Source of the DNA: Allantophomopsis cytisporea
Taxonomy: Eukaryota; Ascomycota; Leotiomycetes; Phacidiales; Phacidiaceae
NCBI GenBank assembly: GCA_024752435.1
Contig: CP103022.1
Location: 434,001 to 498,000, forward strand
Direction: 5' to 3'
Length of the DNA stretch: 64,000 nucleotides
Below the pieces are notes generated by a model. It was given only the letters and a program-made list of their open reading frames with translations, had not been told where the DNA came from and did not search any database. The position numbers and the translations under genes are program-made. Within the stretch, counting starts at the first letter, position 1, and each line of letters begins with the position of its first letter. Positions 23,501-35,888 of the stretch are shown one piece after another.

Positions 23501-26500
23501 ATGTGCTTTCCTCTTGACTTACCAGTGTGAGAAGGCTGTATATTTTCCGTATCATGATTGTGGCCGCTCAGATTGACGATGTTCTCACCATCGAAATTAA
23601 ACGTCTGAACTTCCACTGCTCAGCCACCGAGAGCACAGTGACTCGTAATTGGGAAAGGAGATTTGGAATGTGGAAGGAATGCCAAGCCTTTTTATGTAAC
23701 AAAGGACAGTCGTCACAGATGTGAATAGTAACACTCGGTTATCGGAGAATGTCACTGGTGCTTCGAAAGTGCGCTGATCTTCCTAAAAGGGGAAACACAG
23801 AAAACAAAGCGACCACGCGATACGAACAACATTTGCATCTGGGGTTGGCGGTTGTTGAGGGTTCTGATGAACTGATAAGAAATGCTCAAAGATGCTTGCA
23901 TATAGAGATATGTACGTTCAAAGTACTTCGTATAAGGACTTGTGGATGATTGTGACGAGTTGATGGAGTTCTGTTGTCCTTATGAAAATGATGTAACAAC
24001 AATACCATGCGCAGCACTCTTAATTTGGACGATCCGCCTAGTCCAGCCTTCTCGACGTCAATTTGATCGCAGGGATTTGGCAGATCTGTCGAAGCGGTGC
24101 TTCAAGATATGTCACTGACCAGGGACGAAGATAACATTGCATCCCGTCGAGCGTTACTACCTTGCATAAGGAGGATTCACAGGCGTGACATACTGTGTAG
24201 GCATGAAGGAAATCAAAGATCGATCGAAATTGAGCGTGAGCACAAAACATAGTGGAATCTCAATGCTCGCCCTTCTCTTCATCTCTCACCCCTGAAATGT
24301 ATGATCAGTCGTACCATGCCCTGTCTGGTTCTGAGTCTCGCTCGCTGCATTCGCTTCATACATAGTCTGTTTGGTATCACACTCACACTACAAGCTCTCA
24401 GTTCAACTGAGCCATCTTGACAGTTTATGAGTCGTAAGGCGCAGTAATATTAATGGGTACGGAGTATATAACTGTGAAATACTTCACCGTCTGGAGGAGG
24501 TAGTCTTGGCGACGGAAGATGTAGGAAAGACGGATGCATGCTCGGAATACCTGCACGTACTTTAGGTTTTCGTCTAAGCTGCAAGCTTCACCTATATCGT
24601 CTACATACCCTACAGGTACATGGCCTCACTTTGAGTCGTGGCCCATGCAGTTCATACCCTCGCCGCATGTTCAGTATGCATGTTTGATGTTTCCCCTCCC
24701 CCCTAGATCATACATACCCGGCATCTGTATTTCGTACATCAATAATCACACAAATGTCTATCCGTATATGCAACAGGGGATGGATGCCATGAGCGGTCTA
24801 AGAGAAGGAGAGCGGGTAGGGTGCTGCTGCAAGGGGCAGGGCTTTGACCAGCGCGTGCTCTCCATTTTCTTTTTTTTTGGTTTTGTTGTAACAAGTAGTT
24901 TCTATGTAGTATACAGTAGAGTCGAGTGATTTTATGAACAAGACTCTCTGGATGAGGAGTGTGGAATCTGTAAGTAAATAGCCAATGCTTATAGCAAGCA
25001 CTACAAAGTCATATAGACGGGAGGTTTGAGGGCTGGCGATATGTGGTGGTTGATGTGAGCTTTCTGTAACTCCTTTCCCTCTGCCTCTGTCTCGGTCTCG
25101 GTCTCTCTCGCTCAACAACATCATTGTTCGAGTAGCGGAAGATACGCCGCCTCTATTTCTGGGCGGAATAGTGAAGAAGCAACACCAAGCATTTTCTGCG
25201 GCTTGCATAGTACAGAATGGCATTGTAGGGCAATGATTGACCCGGAAATGGCGTGCGTGCATTGGTGATATGCTCCTGAATAGCCCGTTTTCTTGGAAGG
25301 CTTGGAAGTGTATGGATGTGAAATCGTGGCAATGAGAAAAGAGATGTAAAATAGCACCACCTCCCCCAAGCACAGTACTATTCACCGTCGACGGGCAGAG
25401 CAGAAGAGGTTAATTGGCGCGTCGGGAGGGTCGATCTTCCGCTAAAACCCCGTCAGCCCGTCAAGCTGTACCCTGTCTCATGCGGCGACGTCTTGCCAAG
25501 CATAACACTTCCCAGCATCACGTATATCTGTTCGCGCCCTTGAGCAATCCACTCTCCTCGAAAAAGAAGCCCGCTGGCATTCCTAAACGGATCAGCGCCT
25601 CTGCCATATATCCAAGAGTCTTGGATGTCACCGAACACGCACGATAAAGCGCTAAATCGATCCTCTCGTGCTCTAAATATCGCTCCCCGTTCGGCACTAC
25701 GCATCTACCGATAAGACAGACCTCTGATACATGTGTTATGAGGCTGCTTCAAGAGGCTCAGGTCATGTGTACATACTGTACCTTATTTGTATGTACGTGC
25801 GCTACAGGGGGGCCAACAAGAGAAAATTAAACGCCCATTCAACTACACCCTGGCTCGTTGGGCAGTAGAAACATTTCATGTGAATTTGATACCTTGTTGT
25901 TCTCTTCCCCTCTCTTTCTTTTTGTCTTCCTTCTTTCTCTTTTCTTCTTCACTTTGCTGAGACCCTGTTTCGGCTTTGATTATTGGGTACCCGTGGAGAA
26001 TTTACCCCGGTATAGCCAGCCCAAGAAAACTAAGATCTTCAGGGATCTCATCATCGTGTTCGAGGTGTCTGCATGTTAATTAGCTTATGCTTGACTCTAT
26101 GGGAGAGATGGCCTTGACTTGGCTCTGACTGTAATGCCTGAGCAAATATGGCCTCCACACGTCAATGCACTATGCTCAGCACCTTGAAACATCAGTGGAC
26201 TGGCTGTCCACAGGGGAAAGATTCACAAACTATCTACATATCTCTTGGCTGGCCCATTTATGTCCATGGTTCCATGTCATTTCTTTGGACGTCGACTCCC
26301 CGGAGGAATCTGGCCCTGCTGGACTACTACTCCGTAGGCATGCATGCATGGACACCACGAACTCCACTCCCTGCCAAGATACTTTGGGTCTGCTGTATTT
26401 GGATCTGTATGGTGATTTCGCAATTGCAGCTTCAGGCTTTTCTCTCTGGTTAATTTTTGTTTTTTTGATAGGGTTTCTTGGTTGCTATCTTGCCCAAGGG

Positions 26501-27237
26501 CATTCCGCTCCGCCAAGGTTATCAACCTGGTAGTTTTGCATTGGTACCTACTTCCCAATCTCGTAGGAACAACCGGCTATCGACATCTCTTCTATACTCT
26601 CAGTCATTTTCGACATTTCTTATTCGCTATTTCATACTATTCTTCATGAAACCGGCCTGCTGCCAAGACCACTATGTCATTTCTCACCTTTCATTGGTTT
26701 GTGCATATCATCAATGTTGTAGTCGCATTTTCAAGTGTTAGAACTGTCATTTGCCTCCAGCTGATAGATGCCATAGCAACTGAGTATTTTTGGGGATTAT
26801 CTGATTCCGTAGGTTGATCGTCTTCTATTAGTAACTCCCCTGCAACGTTCGGCATTTCATGGAGCATTAGCTGTGCATTGTGATCGTCCCTTATCCACTA
26901 ATTTTCTCAACGGCAACTTAGTTGCTATTATGGGTCTTATACTTCGATATGGTTCCGGATCTCACTATCTCAGAAGGCACATTATCATGTCTCCGACAAT
27001 CCACACCTCTCCATATTATCGTCCTCTGCCTTGAAAGCCCACGACGGTCAGGACCTTATATCTACTACTATTTCCCCAGCTCGAATCTCCAGATCTCAAC
27101 ACAGACCGAGCGAGAGTCACTCCAGTTGAAGATTGGCCGATTAGTAGCAGTATACATGAACTATCTTTCTAGTCTCTATTCAAGATAGCTGCTATATTCT
27201 CAACCATTCCAATTAGTACCAATTTGCCTCTGCTGTT
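20592..27237. other. Long gene-free region upstream of the MFS gene
   Basis: About 6.6 kb without a supportable gene. Frames are short, scattered over both strands and lack family motifs. The stretch contains AAGGTA repeats near 20928-20960 and 21010-21050 and pyrimidine-rich DNA near 25900-25960. The last part should contain the MFS promoter and 5' leader. No tRNA-like A/B box pair was recognised by eye. Confidence 0.5.
20928..20960. repeat. AAGGT pentamer repeat
   Basis: TAAGG/AAGGT units repeat about six times with one A-for-G change. Similar AGGTA tracts occur elsewhere in the window. Confidence 0.85.
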
Positions 27238-29422
27238 ATGTCGCCATCATCTCTCCCGGAACACCCTGCCCCTGTGGCAAAGGCATCAAGTGATGGATCA
27301 GCAGAGAATATTCCATATACCTCCGAACAAGAATTGTCAGAGCAAACAGAACTGCCAGGAGAGCCATCTTCACCACAGTCATCAGAAACACATCCAGGTC
27401 ACCATGTCGATATACAACATATGTTCAAGGAAGGTTGGGTCCTAGCCCGGAGATCCCAAGTCCCAGAGGATGCTTGGAACAAAGAATATATCCAAATTTT
27501 TTCAGACTTCAACTTCAACAGTCCTGCCGACACACCCTTGGGCCCATCACGAAGACCGAGTTTTGACGAGATCACAAGGGTACTAGAGCAATCTGACCAT
27601 CACCGAAAAGGATCAAAATCCTCAACCGAGACTTCTATAAACAGTACAAGAAGGAATTCTATTGCACTTGAAAAGGCCCATACCGCTCATATTGAGCCAC
27701 CACCTTACAGCGTCCTTACTAAAAAGGAGAAGAAGGTCATGGTTTACATTGTTTCTCTGGCAGGGTTGTTCTCACCGCTTTCAAGTAACATTTACTTCCC
27801 TGCGCTCAACCAGATTGCTTTGGTAAGTTTGACAGACGACATTGTGCTGACAGCCAAGATTATATCAAAGCTGACCTGATTCCAGGACATGAATGTAGCA
27901 GTCTCCCTTGTCAGTTTGACAGTCACCGTTTACATGATAGTCCAGGGACTTGCGCCGTAAGTGATAGTTCTTCACCCGTTTTCGCCTATCATTAGTAAAT
28001 GACTTGAACTCGATGAAATACATGTGCTGATCCTCCTTAGATCTTTCTGGGGTCCATTGTCTGATACCAAAGGACGTCGCATTACATTTATTGGAACGTT
28101 CCTTGTGTACCTTGTCTCAAACATTGCACTTGCCTTGGTTCCAAATTTTGGAGGTCTGATGGCCCTCCGTGCTATCCAAGCTGCTGGAAGCGCTGCGACA
28201 ATATCAATCGGTTCGTCCATACCCATCCATACACTAAAGCATATTTACTTATGACAATCAGGCGCCGGAGTTATCGGGGACATTACTACTGCTAAGGAAC
28301 GTGGAGGATATATTGGTATCTTTGGTGGCAGTAAGTAACAATGAAAAGTGTATGAACCTAAGCTCACAGCAGATTACAGTTCGTATGCTTGGACAATCCG
28401 TTGGCCCTGTATTTGGAGGCATCATCACTCAATATCTTGGATTTCGTGCTATCTTCTGGGCTCTCTTGATTGCAGGTGGCCTTACTCTCATCTTAATTGT
28501 ACTCCTTCTTCCAGAAACCCTCCGCAGTGTCGCCGGCAATGGAACTACCAAACTCACTGGCCTTCACAAGCCACTCCTCTTCAAACAAAAGGAATACCCT
28601 GAATCAATGCACCTGAAGACTTTACCCCCAAAGGCCAAGATTACAGTATCATCCGTCTTTACTCCCCTCAGGTTTCTCTTTGAGAAGGATGTATTCATAA
28701 CCCTCTTCTTTGGCGCTATTGTCTATACGATCTGGTCATGTGTTACCTCCTCCACCTCCGCTATCTTTGCAGATCTCTTTGGCCTCAACAATGTGGAGAT
28801 TGGTCTATGTTTCCTTCCCAACGGTGCCGGCTGTGTCTCAGGCTCCTACCTAACCGGTTACCTCATGAACCACGATTTCCGCAAGACTGAAGCTGAATAC
28901 TGCGAGGCTAAAGGCCTACCAGCAGATACAAAGCTGAACAAGAAAGAACTCGTGGACTTCCCCATGGAGCGATCACGACTCCGCAACATGTGGTGGATGG
29001 TGCTGATTTTCATTGTCGCCACTGCGCTCTACGGCTACTCGCTCAAACTCGAGATCCTTGCTCTCCCCCTCGTTCTTCAGTTCTTCATCGCCTACACCGC
29101 CACCGCAGTCTTCTCCCTCAACTCTGCTCTCGTCATTGACCTCTTCCCAGGCGCTTCCGCCTCTGCCACTGCCGTCAACAACCTGATCCGATGCATCCTT
29201 GGTGCTATTGGTGTTGCTTTCATCCAGCAGATCATCGATGCCATTGGTGCTGGCCCTACCTTTGTTATGTGTGCTGGTATCACAGTCTTCTTGACCCCGC
29301 TTTGTTTCGTTGAGGCGAAGTGGGGAATGAGGTGGCGCATGGAGCGCGGTGAACGCCTCAAGAGAAAAGAGGAGGAGCGCGCGGCTGCTGCTGGTGGAAG
29401 CGATGAGAAGACTTCAGTATAG
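27238..29422 (+). CDS. DHA1-family MFS transporter, QDR-like
   Basis: A 645-aa major facilitator protein from exons 27238-27822, 27886-27956, 28041-28210, 28262-28330 and 28380-29422; all joins preserve frame (for example LAP-SFWGPLSD, TISIG-AGVIGD, FGG-IRMLGQ). A long Ser/Pro-rich N-terminal arm of about 165 residues precedes the first helix. The MFS signature G-P-L-S-D-T-K-G-R-R is present in loop 2-3. The block LFSPLSSNIYFPALNQIA and the antiporter-type GQSVGPVFGG match the 12-helix drug:H+ antiporter family of Qdr type. Substrates are not predictable; drugs, polyamines, amines or organic acids are all possible. The C-terminal tail is rich in Arg/Glu. The upstream 6.6 kb has no genes, so no cluster context helps. 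Confidence 0.9.
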
Positions 29423-30090
29423 AAGAATCCGACCAAAACCAGTGTGGATGTTGACGATGATAACGACTCTCTTCTATAAATTTTGTTTGGGCTGTCTTTG
29501 CTTGGAGTACAGGTAGTAACAAATGGCGGCGTTGGGCTACACCCTCGTCTGTCTTGGATATTGTTTACTTGTAAAAAGGATGTGCTCCTGTGTTGGGTTA
29601 TTTGCTTTTGCTTGTTACGAGGGATTTGTTTTTGCGCAGATGATATCCGATTAGAAAGTCAATTCCTTCGTTTCGATTTAATCTATAACTTTAAATCAAT
29701 AGACTTTTCAATAGAAAAACATCTCTATCATTATCTAGCTTATTGACGTATATACATTGCACTGTTAAATGATACCCTCTTCACTGTAGCATTTACTAAC
29801 TATCCTAAGTAGTTCAAAGGTTTTTCTTGGTAGGGTTTCGCAGAGTGTGGACACAGATACAAATTGGAAGAGATGTTGTCAGTCCAGAAAGGCAATACAA
29901 AATGACCAAACGTGTATAACGGCGGGCCGGCATGAAATAGTGAAGTTTGGGTGAAAACATCAATTTAAAATAATAGAAATTGGCCCTGATACTTTCGAGC
30001 TCGTTGCAAAACATACATCTTCATTTAGATGAAATGTGTATCTGAAATTCTCTATCCATAGTCGAACTTGTATCTATTTGATATATGGCT
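29423..30090. other. Convergent 3' intergenic region
   Basis: It lies between the ends of the MFS gene (+) and the aminotransferase gene (-). It is AT-rich toward 29640-29760. No coding exon was seen. Confidence 0.45.
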
Positions 30091-31720
30091 CTAATCAAGG
30101 ATAGCGCCATCATCAGCGAACCTGCCAAATATTAGTAATTGGTCAAGGACAACAGAATAGAGGTTGCTTACTTCTTCACAACTCTCTCAATACCATCAAG
30201 ACCCATTTTGAGGGTGTCCATCTTTGGACCGTAGGAGAAACGGACAAAATGGTGGCAAGGGCTGTCGAACAGGTCTCTTCTCTTACTTGGGTTGAGATCA
30301 AAGAAAATACCTGGAACGACGATGACTTTCTCCTCCAAACAGGCTTGGAAGAAGTTTAAGCCATCACTAATAGCTTCTGGAAGGCCTTCAAGGTCTAACC
30401 AGAGGTAGAAAGTAGAATCAGGTACGCTCTTGATCTTGAATCCCATGCCTCTCAATCTTTCAACAACATAGTCTCTTTTCTCCTTGAAGTGGGTTTGTAG
30501 AGCAATCATCTCTTGGCGAACCTTGTTAGGCTCTAACATAGGAATAGCAGCCTCTTGGAAAGGTACATTGGCACCACCGTCGAGGTAACTGCCACAGCTA
30601 CCAATTGCTTTTATGAACTCCTTTGGACCAACAATCCACGCGATTCTCCATCCTGGAAGTCGGAAGCGCTTAGTGAGACCATCGATGAGGAGAACATCGT
30701 CTTCATCAACGTCGTGAACGTTCTCGGCGGCAGAAACGGTAGTACCATCGCAATTGCTGGTGTAGTTGTATCCTCCGTAGAACTCATCCATGACCAAGGT
30801 AGCACGATCTCTACAGATATCTTGAATCCTAGCAAGCTCTGGGTTCTTGACAACACGTCCAGTAGGATTGCGTGGGTTAGAGGTCAAGATGACACTGGTA
30901 CCTCTGGCAATTTCTTCCGCAATCTTATCTGGATTTATGTGGTAGCCATCATTCTCAGATAGAGGAGATGGGATAGCAGAGAAATTCTTGAAAAGTGATA
31001 ACATCTCGTTATAAGCCGTGTAATCAGGAATGAAGAATCCCAAGTAGGCATTGTTCAAGACAGCAGCAATACGGATCAACCCAGCGCGGCCACCCGGGAC
31101 AATGCAGACGTTCTCCCAGGTGTACTTGCTTTCCTTTCCCTCTCTGTGATGGACGTTGTACAGATTTGCGACAGCCTCTCTGAGAGGGCGAATACCAGCT
31201 GTAGGACCATATTCTCTGCCAGCGCTTGTAACATCAATCTCGGTGGGTCTGTGGAACGAGCCAACAATGTCATCGTCGACCTCTGGAGCTCCCTGACCAA
31301 GATTGGCCCATCCCTCTGGATTCTCAAGGAAACCGTGCTCGTAAGCTCGCTCAGTGCACCAGACTACACCGGTAGAGGCACGAGTAGGATCGAGACCTGC
31401 ATGAGAGCGATGGCCCTCGTGGGCGTTACGGAATTGTCTGTGAATCTTGGAGTTCGTCTCTGTTTATCATCCCACATGGTTAGTTTTGATTCACTCAAAT
31501 AAATGCCAAGAACGAGAAGTTGTTTTTGCAATTAGATCGGCCACTTTTTGTATCGAAGTGAAAGTTTAGGCTTTCAGGAGACGTGCATACCATTAGAGGT
31601 TGGCTCTCCAGCACTGAATCTTCTGTCAGACTTGCTGCCTCTCCTGTCTCTCACAGTGGAACTCTCTCTTGGAACTCCTGAGCTCCTGTTCATAGAGAAC
31701 TTGCGGTTGGTGAAAGACAT
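30091..31720 (-). CDS. PLP-dependent class I/II aminotransferase
   Basis: Exons 31720-31591, 31459-30172 and 30121-30091 give 482 aa. Fold-type I features are clear: an NPRNPTG loop, MDEFYGGYNY with the PLP-pairing Asp, GLTKRFRLPGWRIAW with the Schiff-base Lys, and HHFVRFSYGP with the carboxylate-binding Arg. The arrangement resembles the ACC-synthase/aromatic-aminotransferase branch, but the substrate cannot be called. The first ~45 residues are basic and Ser/Arg-rich. The exon-2 frame appears to end right after ERVVKK, but a GTAAGC donor there, a TACTAAT branch site and a GGCAG acceptor lead to a 31-nt last exon adding FADDGAILD. I prefer that longer form. Confidence 0.88.
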
Positions 31721-32651
31721 GGTTTCTGCGTTGCTATCGTTCTTATCGTTGATGCCGATCCGTGATTGATGCCAAGAATCTATTTCAAGTTCGAAGGATG
31801 TGTAGAAGGCTCTGAAATGGCAGTTTTCTTGGAAATCAGGAATATCTGTCTTAAAGTGCGAGTACCGGCAGCAGACAGACCGGTTTGACAGCGGTGAGGC
31901 TTTAATTTGTTCTTATGCTTTTCCCAGTCTCTTATGCAGGCTGTGTTGCAGACTGCGTGCCCAAGCTGCCCACCAGCACCGAACATAAGTAGCACCCTAG
32001 GGTAGTCTCGGCCCCGCAATCACCAGCCAACAGTACCTCTCCCTCCGGGAGAGCTCCAAAGGCCACTTCTTTTTGGCACGAAGCTGGCATTAAGCAAATC
32101 AGTTCCACCAAAAGACTTCGCAATGGCAGACAATGGTAGGCAATGGTAGGCAATGGCACGCAATGGCACGCAATGGCACACAGTGGCACACAGTGGCACA
32201 CAATGGTCACATTTTCGGGGTGAGCAGTGGAGTGTTGGTGAGTGTTGGTGAGCGCTGGTGATCGCTGGTAGGTGCAAAGAACGATAGAAAGCCAGCACCC
32301 GAGTGCCTATCGTCGCAATCTGGGGCGGCAGAATCCAGGCGAACCCAGCCTATGTTGCGAACTTTTCTAGCAGTGATCACTCTACTTGGCCAATCAAGTT
32401 GATATGCTTTCCGAGTATCTTTTGTAGCAAACGAATCGATTGCGGGTCCCTACGGACTAACAGGTCTTTGCTACCAAGGTTTTGGCACTAACGCACAAAC
32501 CATTTCCTGTTCCTGTCTACCTATTCGTATTCACTTTCAATGACTGAGACGTCCAAGGGAATCATCAATCTAAAACGTAATATTCCCCTACAACTCATTC
32601 TACAATACAGGAATGCTCTCAGTAATACCACTTCTTCAATCCGCCTGACTT
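31721..32651. other. Aminotransferase promoter region
   Basis: It lies upstream of the aminotransferase and downstream of the V-ATPase gene, both on the minus strand. It holds the 10-bp repeat arrays listed separately. No gene was seen. Confidence 0.5.
32121..32270. repeat. Two adjoining 10-bp phased tandem arrays
   Basis: Nine units of a 10-nt motif (CAATGGCACG, CAATGGTAGG and close variants) run from 32121 to about 32210. Four units of AGTGTTGGTG/AGCGCTGGTG follow from 32231 to 32270. The 10-nt register is kept across both arrays. The arrays begin 400 bp upstream of the aminotransferase start codon. Confidence 0.9.
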
Positions 32652-35387
32652 CTAACTAATATCGGCAGCTACTTCGTCATCCTCCAGCATCTGCTTGAAA
32701 CTGAAAGGCTCAAAAGCAATACCATCACCCATGAAATGTTTGCTCATGGCCTCGACCCAATGCAATCTCAAGCTGTGTAACATGGCAGATGTACCCTCCA
32801 TAACAACCAGAACAGCAATAGTAAGGAAGAACCAAACAGCGAAAGTGATTACAAGCATAATGACTCCCAGTGGGCCAGTGCTATCAAGCCCAATGGCGAT
32901 AGTCATGCTCCACAAAACAACCGATAGCTGTTGATGGGCAAGGGACAAAGCCCAAAGACGAAGGTACGAGGCAGTGTGAGATACACAGTTTAGACAAAAT
33001 TCTGCAGAGAATTGTTAGCAACATCTATTGACCCTAGACATCATCATGACTTACCAATGGTGTGAATGACTTGGTGAATCATCACCTCTGAGAACTCAAA
33101 CTCTTCAGCTTCCTCATCATCGCCAAGGCCTTGAGTAATCATAGCAACGCCAGAACCTTCACTGTGCATGCTGGCACGTCCATCAAGGGTGCCATCATCG
33201 TCATCTCCATCCAAAGCACTGACTCGGGAAGTCTCACCAATGCCTCTGTATCCCTGTGCGCGCGCTTTATTATGCTCCCATCTGAGGTAAAAAGGCTTCA
33301 AGAACAAGAGGATTGGGACTTGGACAACAGCAAGCAAGACCAAAGTGATTTGAATGAAGCTCTGAGTGCTTCCACCCTTGTCGCCATAGAGGGTTTCTTC
33401 GATGGTCCCGGGAGACAAAAACATATAAATGAGCATGTTTAAAAGACCCGGTGGTGAAGCACCGACGGAGTACCAATCCACGCACCACTTGTAGATAATG
33501 GTGAAGACAAGATAACCAAAGATCGACTGGAAGAAAATCATACCAGGGATGAAGTTACCCCAAATATCAATTGGAGTCTTGAAGTGACGAGCATTGATGT
33601 ACGAGAGACATAAGGAGTAGGTCATGTGGAACCAACCCAAGATGATACTAAGCTTCATTTTGTACGAGTTTGCGAACAAAAGATCGTTCTCAGTACCATG
33701 CCATTGCCAGTCAAGACCAAATGGATATCTGTAATCGCTCTTGAGATGAGCGACAACTGTCTCGCCTTCTTTGAAATTGTCCGGCCAGGCCCAAGCACTG
33801 TCAAATAATGTAATGGACTTGGAGAACATATCGTTGTAGATCAAACCGGTATACATAGAGAAGATACCCATCATGAGCATAATGTAACGGCCATAGAATG
33901 CCATTGAGAAAATCTCATCACGGACTTTCTTCAGAGACTTTTCCCAGTAAATCATAGCAGCCGCAGCACAGACCATAATGAATCCATGACCAAGATCACC
34001 GAACATAACAGCAAAAAGAAAGGGGAAGGTAATGATGGTTGGGAGACCGGGGTTCACTTCTTGGTACTTTGCAGTTCCGTAGGCGTTGATGATGGTCTGG
34101 AATCCTTCTGTAAATTTGTTGGTCTTCTGATAAGTGGGAGGAGTCTTGTTGGTGCGTATCTCGTTGATAATGGATGGGACAGAAAGCCCCGCTCTGTTGT
34201 TGACATCATGAAGAGTCGATTTAATCCATGGTAAAGAGTTTGTTGGGCACCAAGCCTCGGCGATCAAGGTCTTTCGAGCATGATCGTAGGAGAATAAGTT
34301 GAGCGTCTGATAAACAGCCTTTTCCTTCTTAATGATGATCATCCAAGCAGCCAGACTGCGAGCAATCTGCGTGAGTTCTGCGTCCAAGGTCTGCTTTGTG
34401 TTTCTCAAGACACTGCCAAGATCACTCAGACGTGTATTGACTTCGTGGATTTGGTCCCTTCGAAGGTCACTGTTCTCATCGACGCTGTACAAGTCCGCTC
34501 CCAATGACTCAGAGATCTTCCGAATCTTGGCAATGATCTCTTTTCCGTGCGCGAAAATAACAAAAACGTTCTTGTTGACAGCCTCATTGGTAGTTGGGTC
34601 GGTCAAGGGTTCTGGGATCTCAGATTGGTTCATGTACAGGTTTCCACGAAGAGTTCTCCAAAGGATTCGTTCGAACGCTGCAACTCTATCTCTTGGGATG
34701 ACTCCTGCCACAAAACCAATGTTCATCACAGAGAAGGATCGCTCGCCACCAACGTCACCATTTTGATGCTCGACATCCTGAAGAAGTGGTGCATCGTCGT
34801 TGTCAGTGGAGTGACGGATTTCCTCGACATTGCCATGTGCACGGTCAAAGAATCCTCCAGCCTCTCTCAAAACCCATCTCCATTCTGTGAGTTCGACCTC
34901 ACGCTTCTTCAATGTTTCATAGCTATCATTCAATGATGCGACGCGTTGTTCCAAGCTTTGGCTTCGATCGCTGAGCTCATCAATTTCTGAGGCTGAAGGA
35001 GCGGCAAGGTGGTCAACATCGAGGTCCAGCTTCCGAAGTGGAATACCAGCCTTCTCCATCTGTGCATGGAAGTAACCTATGCCAATCTATCAGTATATAG
35101 ATCTAAATACGCATTATTGTGACATACGCAGCTGTCTCTCAACATTGTCAAGTCTTCGGATCTCTTGGGTGAAGGTTCGCTGGAAGGCGGTGGTTTCAGA
35201 ATTGAGCTGTACATAACATCAGTACTAGTTCTCGGATTATAACGCAATATCTACTTACATCGCGGAACTGAACCTGCCCGAGCTCCCCAAGAGCGCTGAC
35301 AATCTCACGGCCGATTTCATTTGCGATGTAGAGCTGGACCATACTCATATCCGCAGAGCGGAACATAGTATCTTGTGCAGGCGCCAT
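32652..35387 (-). CDS. VPH1: V-type H+-ATPase subunit a (vacuolar, Vph1-like)
   Basis: The membrane subunit that lines the proton half-channels of the V-ATPase. Exons are 35387-35259, 35206-35128, 35076-33055 and 33001-32652, giving 859 aa, close to the usual size. The start MFRSADMSMVQLYI followed by ELGQVQFRDLN is diagnostic. The N-terminal half is the cytosolic coiled-coil arm. The C-terminal half has eight or so helices with PTYxxTNKFTEGFQ, FPFLFAVMFGDLGHG and the loop EFCLNCVSHTASYLRLWALS. Arg758 within SYLRLWALSLAH is the counterpart of the essential channel arginine (R735 in yeast Vph1). Yeast has a Golgi paralogue (Stv1); most filamentous fungi have a single gene, so vacuolar plus endosomal use is likely. 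Confidence 0.95.
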
Positions 35388-35888
35388 GGCGATGGTGACT
35401 GGGTGTTCCCAGAGCTCAAAGCAATGGACCTATACAAGGTAGGGATTTGACTTCTCGGTCTTGCGTAGATACGAGAGGTCGTGGATGATTAGCAGGGTGA
35501 GCTGTGGTTTGAGGCAACTTCATCGTCACCACCGAGCAGCTCCGATATTGATGACTAAGCAACCACACCGTGCTTTTCCTAACGCACGGGACTACATCAT
35601 AATACCAGGTAGCTACCTATTTGTGCTACTTAAAGTAATATCTTTATAACAACACCCTACGATGTCTGAAATACTACTCACGAAAAGGAAAGGGCTATCT
35701 TGGCGATCTTATTGTCTAACCAGAGCATGAACCTTTCCTCGTGATAACTACCAGTAAAGCTTGTCTAAGTTATGTCGAGTTACGATTTACATAACCCTAC
35801 AGCTTCGGTCGCGTAAAGAAAAAGATCGGAAGGTGAATGTTCACTTATAAGTCAAGTTTATCTTCTCAATTGTCGAATTTATTGCAGA
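35388..35888. other. Spacer between VPH1 start and STN1 end
   Basis: About 500 bp holding the V-ATPase promoter and the STN1 3' UTR. No gene was seen. Confidence 0.4.

Noticed and set aside
24798..25385. 195-codon minus-strand frame
   Set aside because: No motifs, mixed composition, and it spans an Arg/Asp dinucleotide-like repeat (DRDRDRGRG).
26148..26533. Overlapping plus-strand frames of about 100-120 codons with hydrophobic ends
   Set aside because: Two frames overlap without codon bias, and neither continues into the MFS gene through a sound splice.
32121..32206. Possible CRISPR-like array
   Set aside because: Units are contiguous 10-mers without spacers, and this is a eukaryotic promoter.
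32020..32298. Cys/His/Pro-rich frames, apparently zinc-finger-like
   Set aside because: The C-H periodicity is the 10-bp DNA repeat read in a frame, not a real zinc-binding fold.
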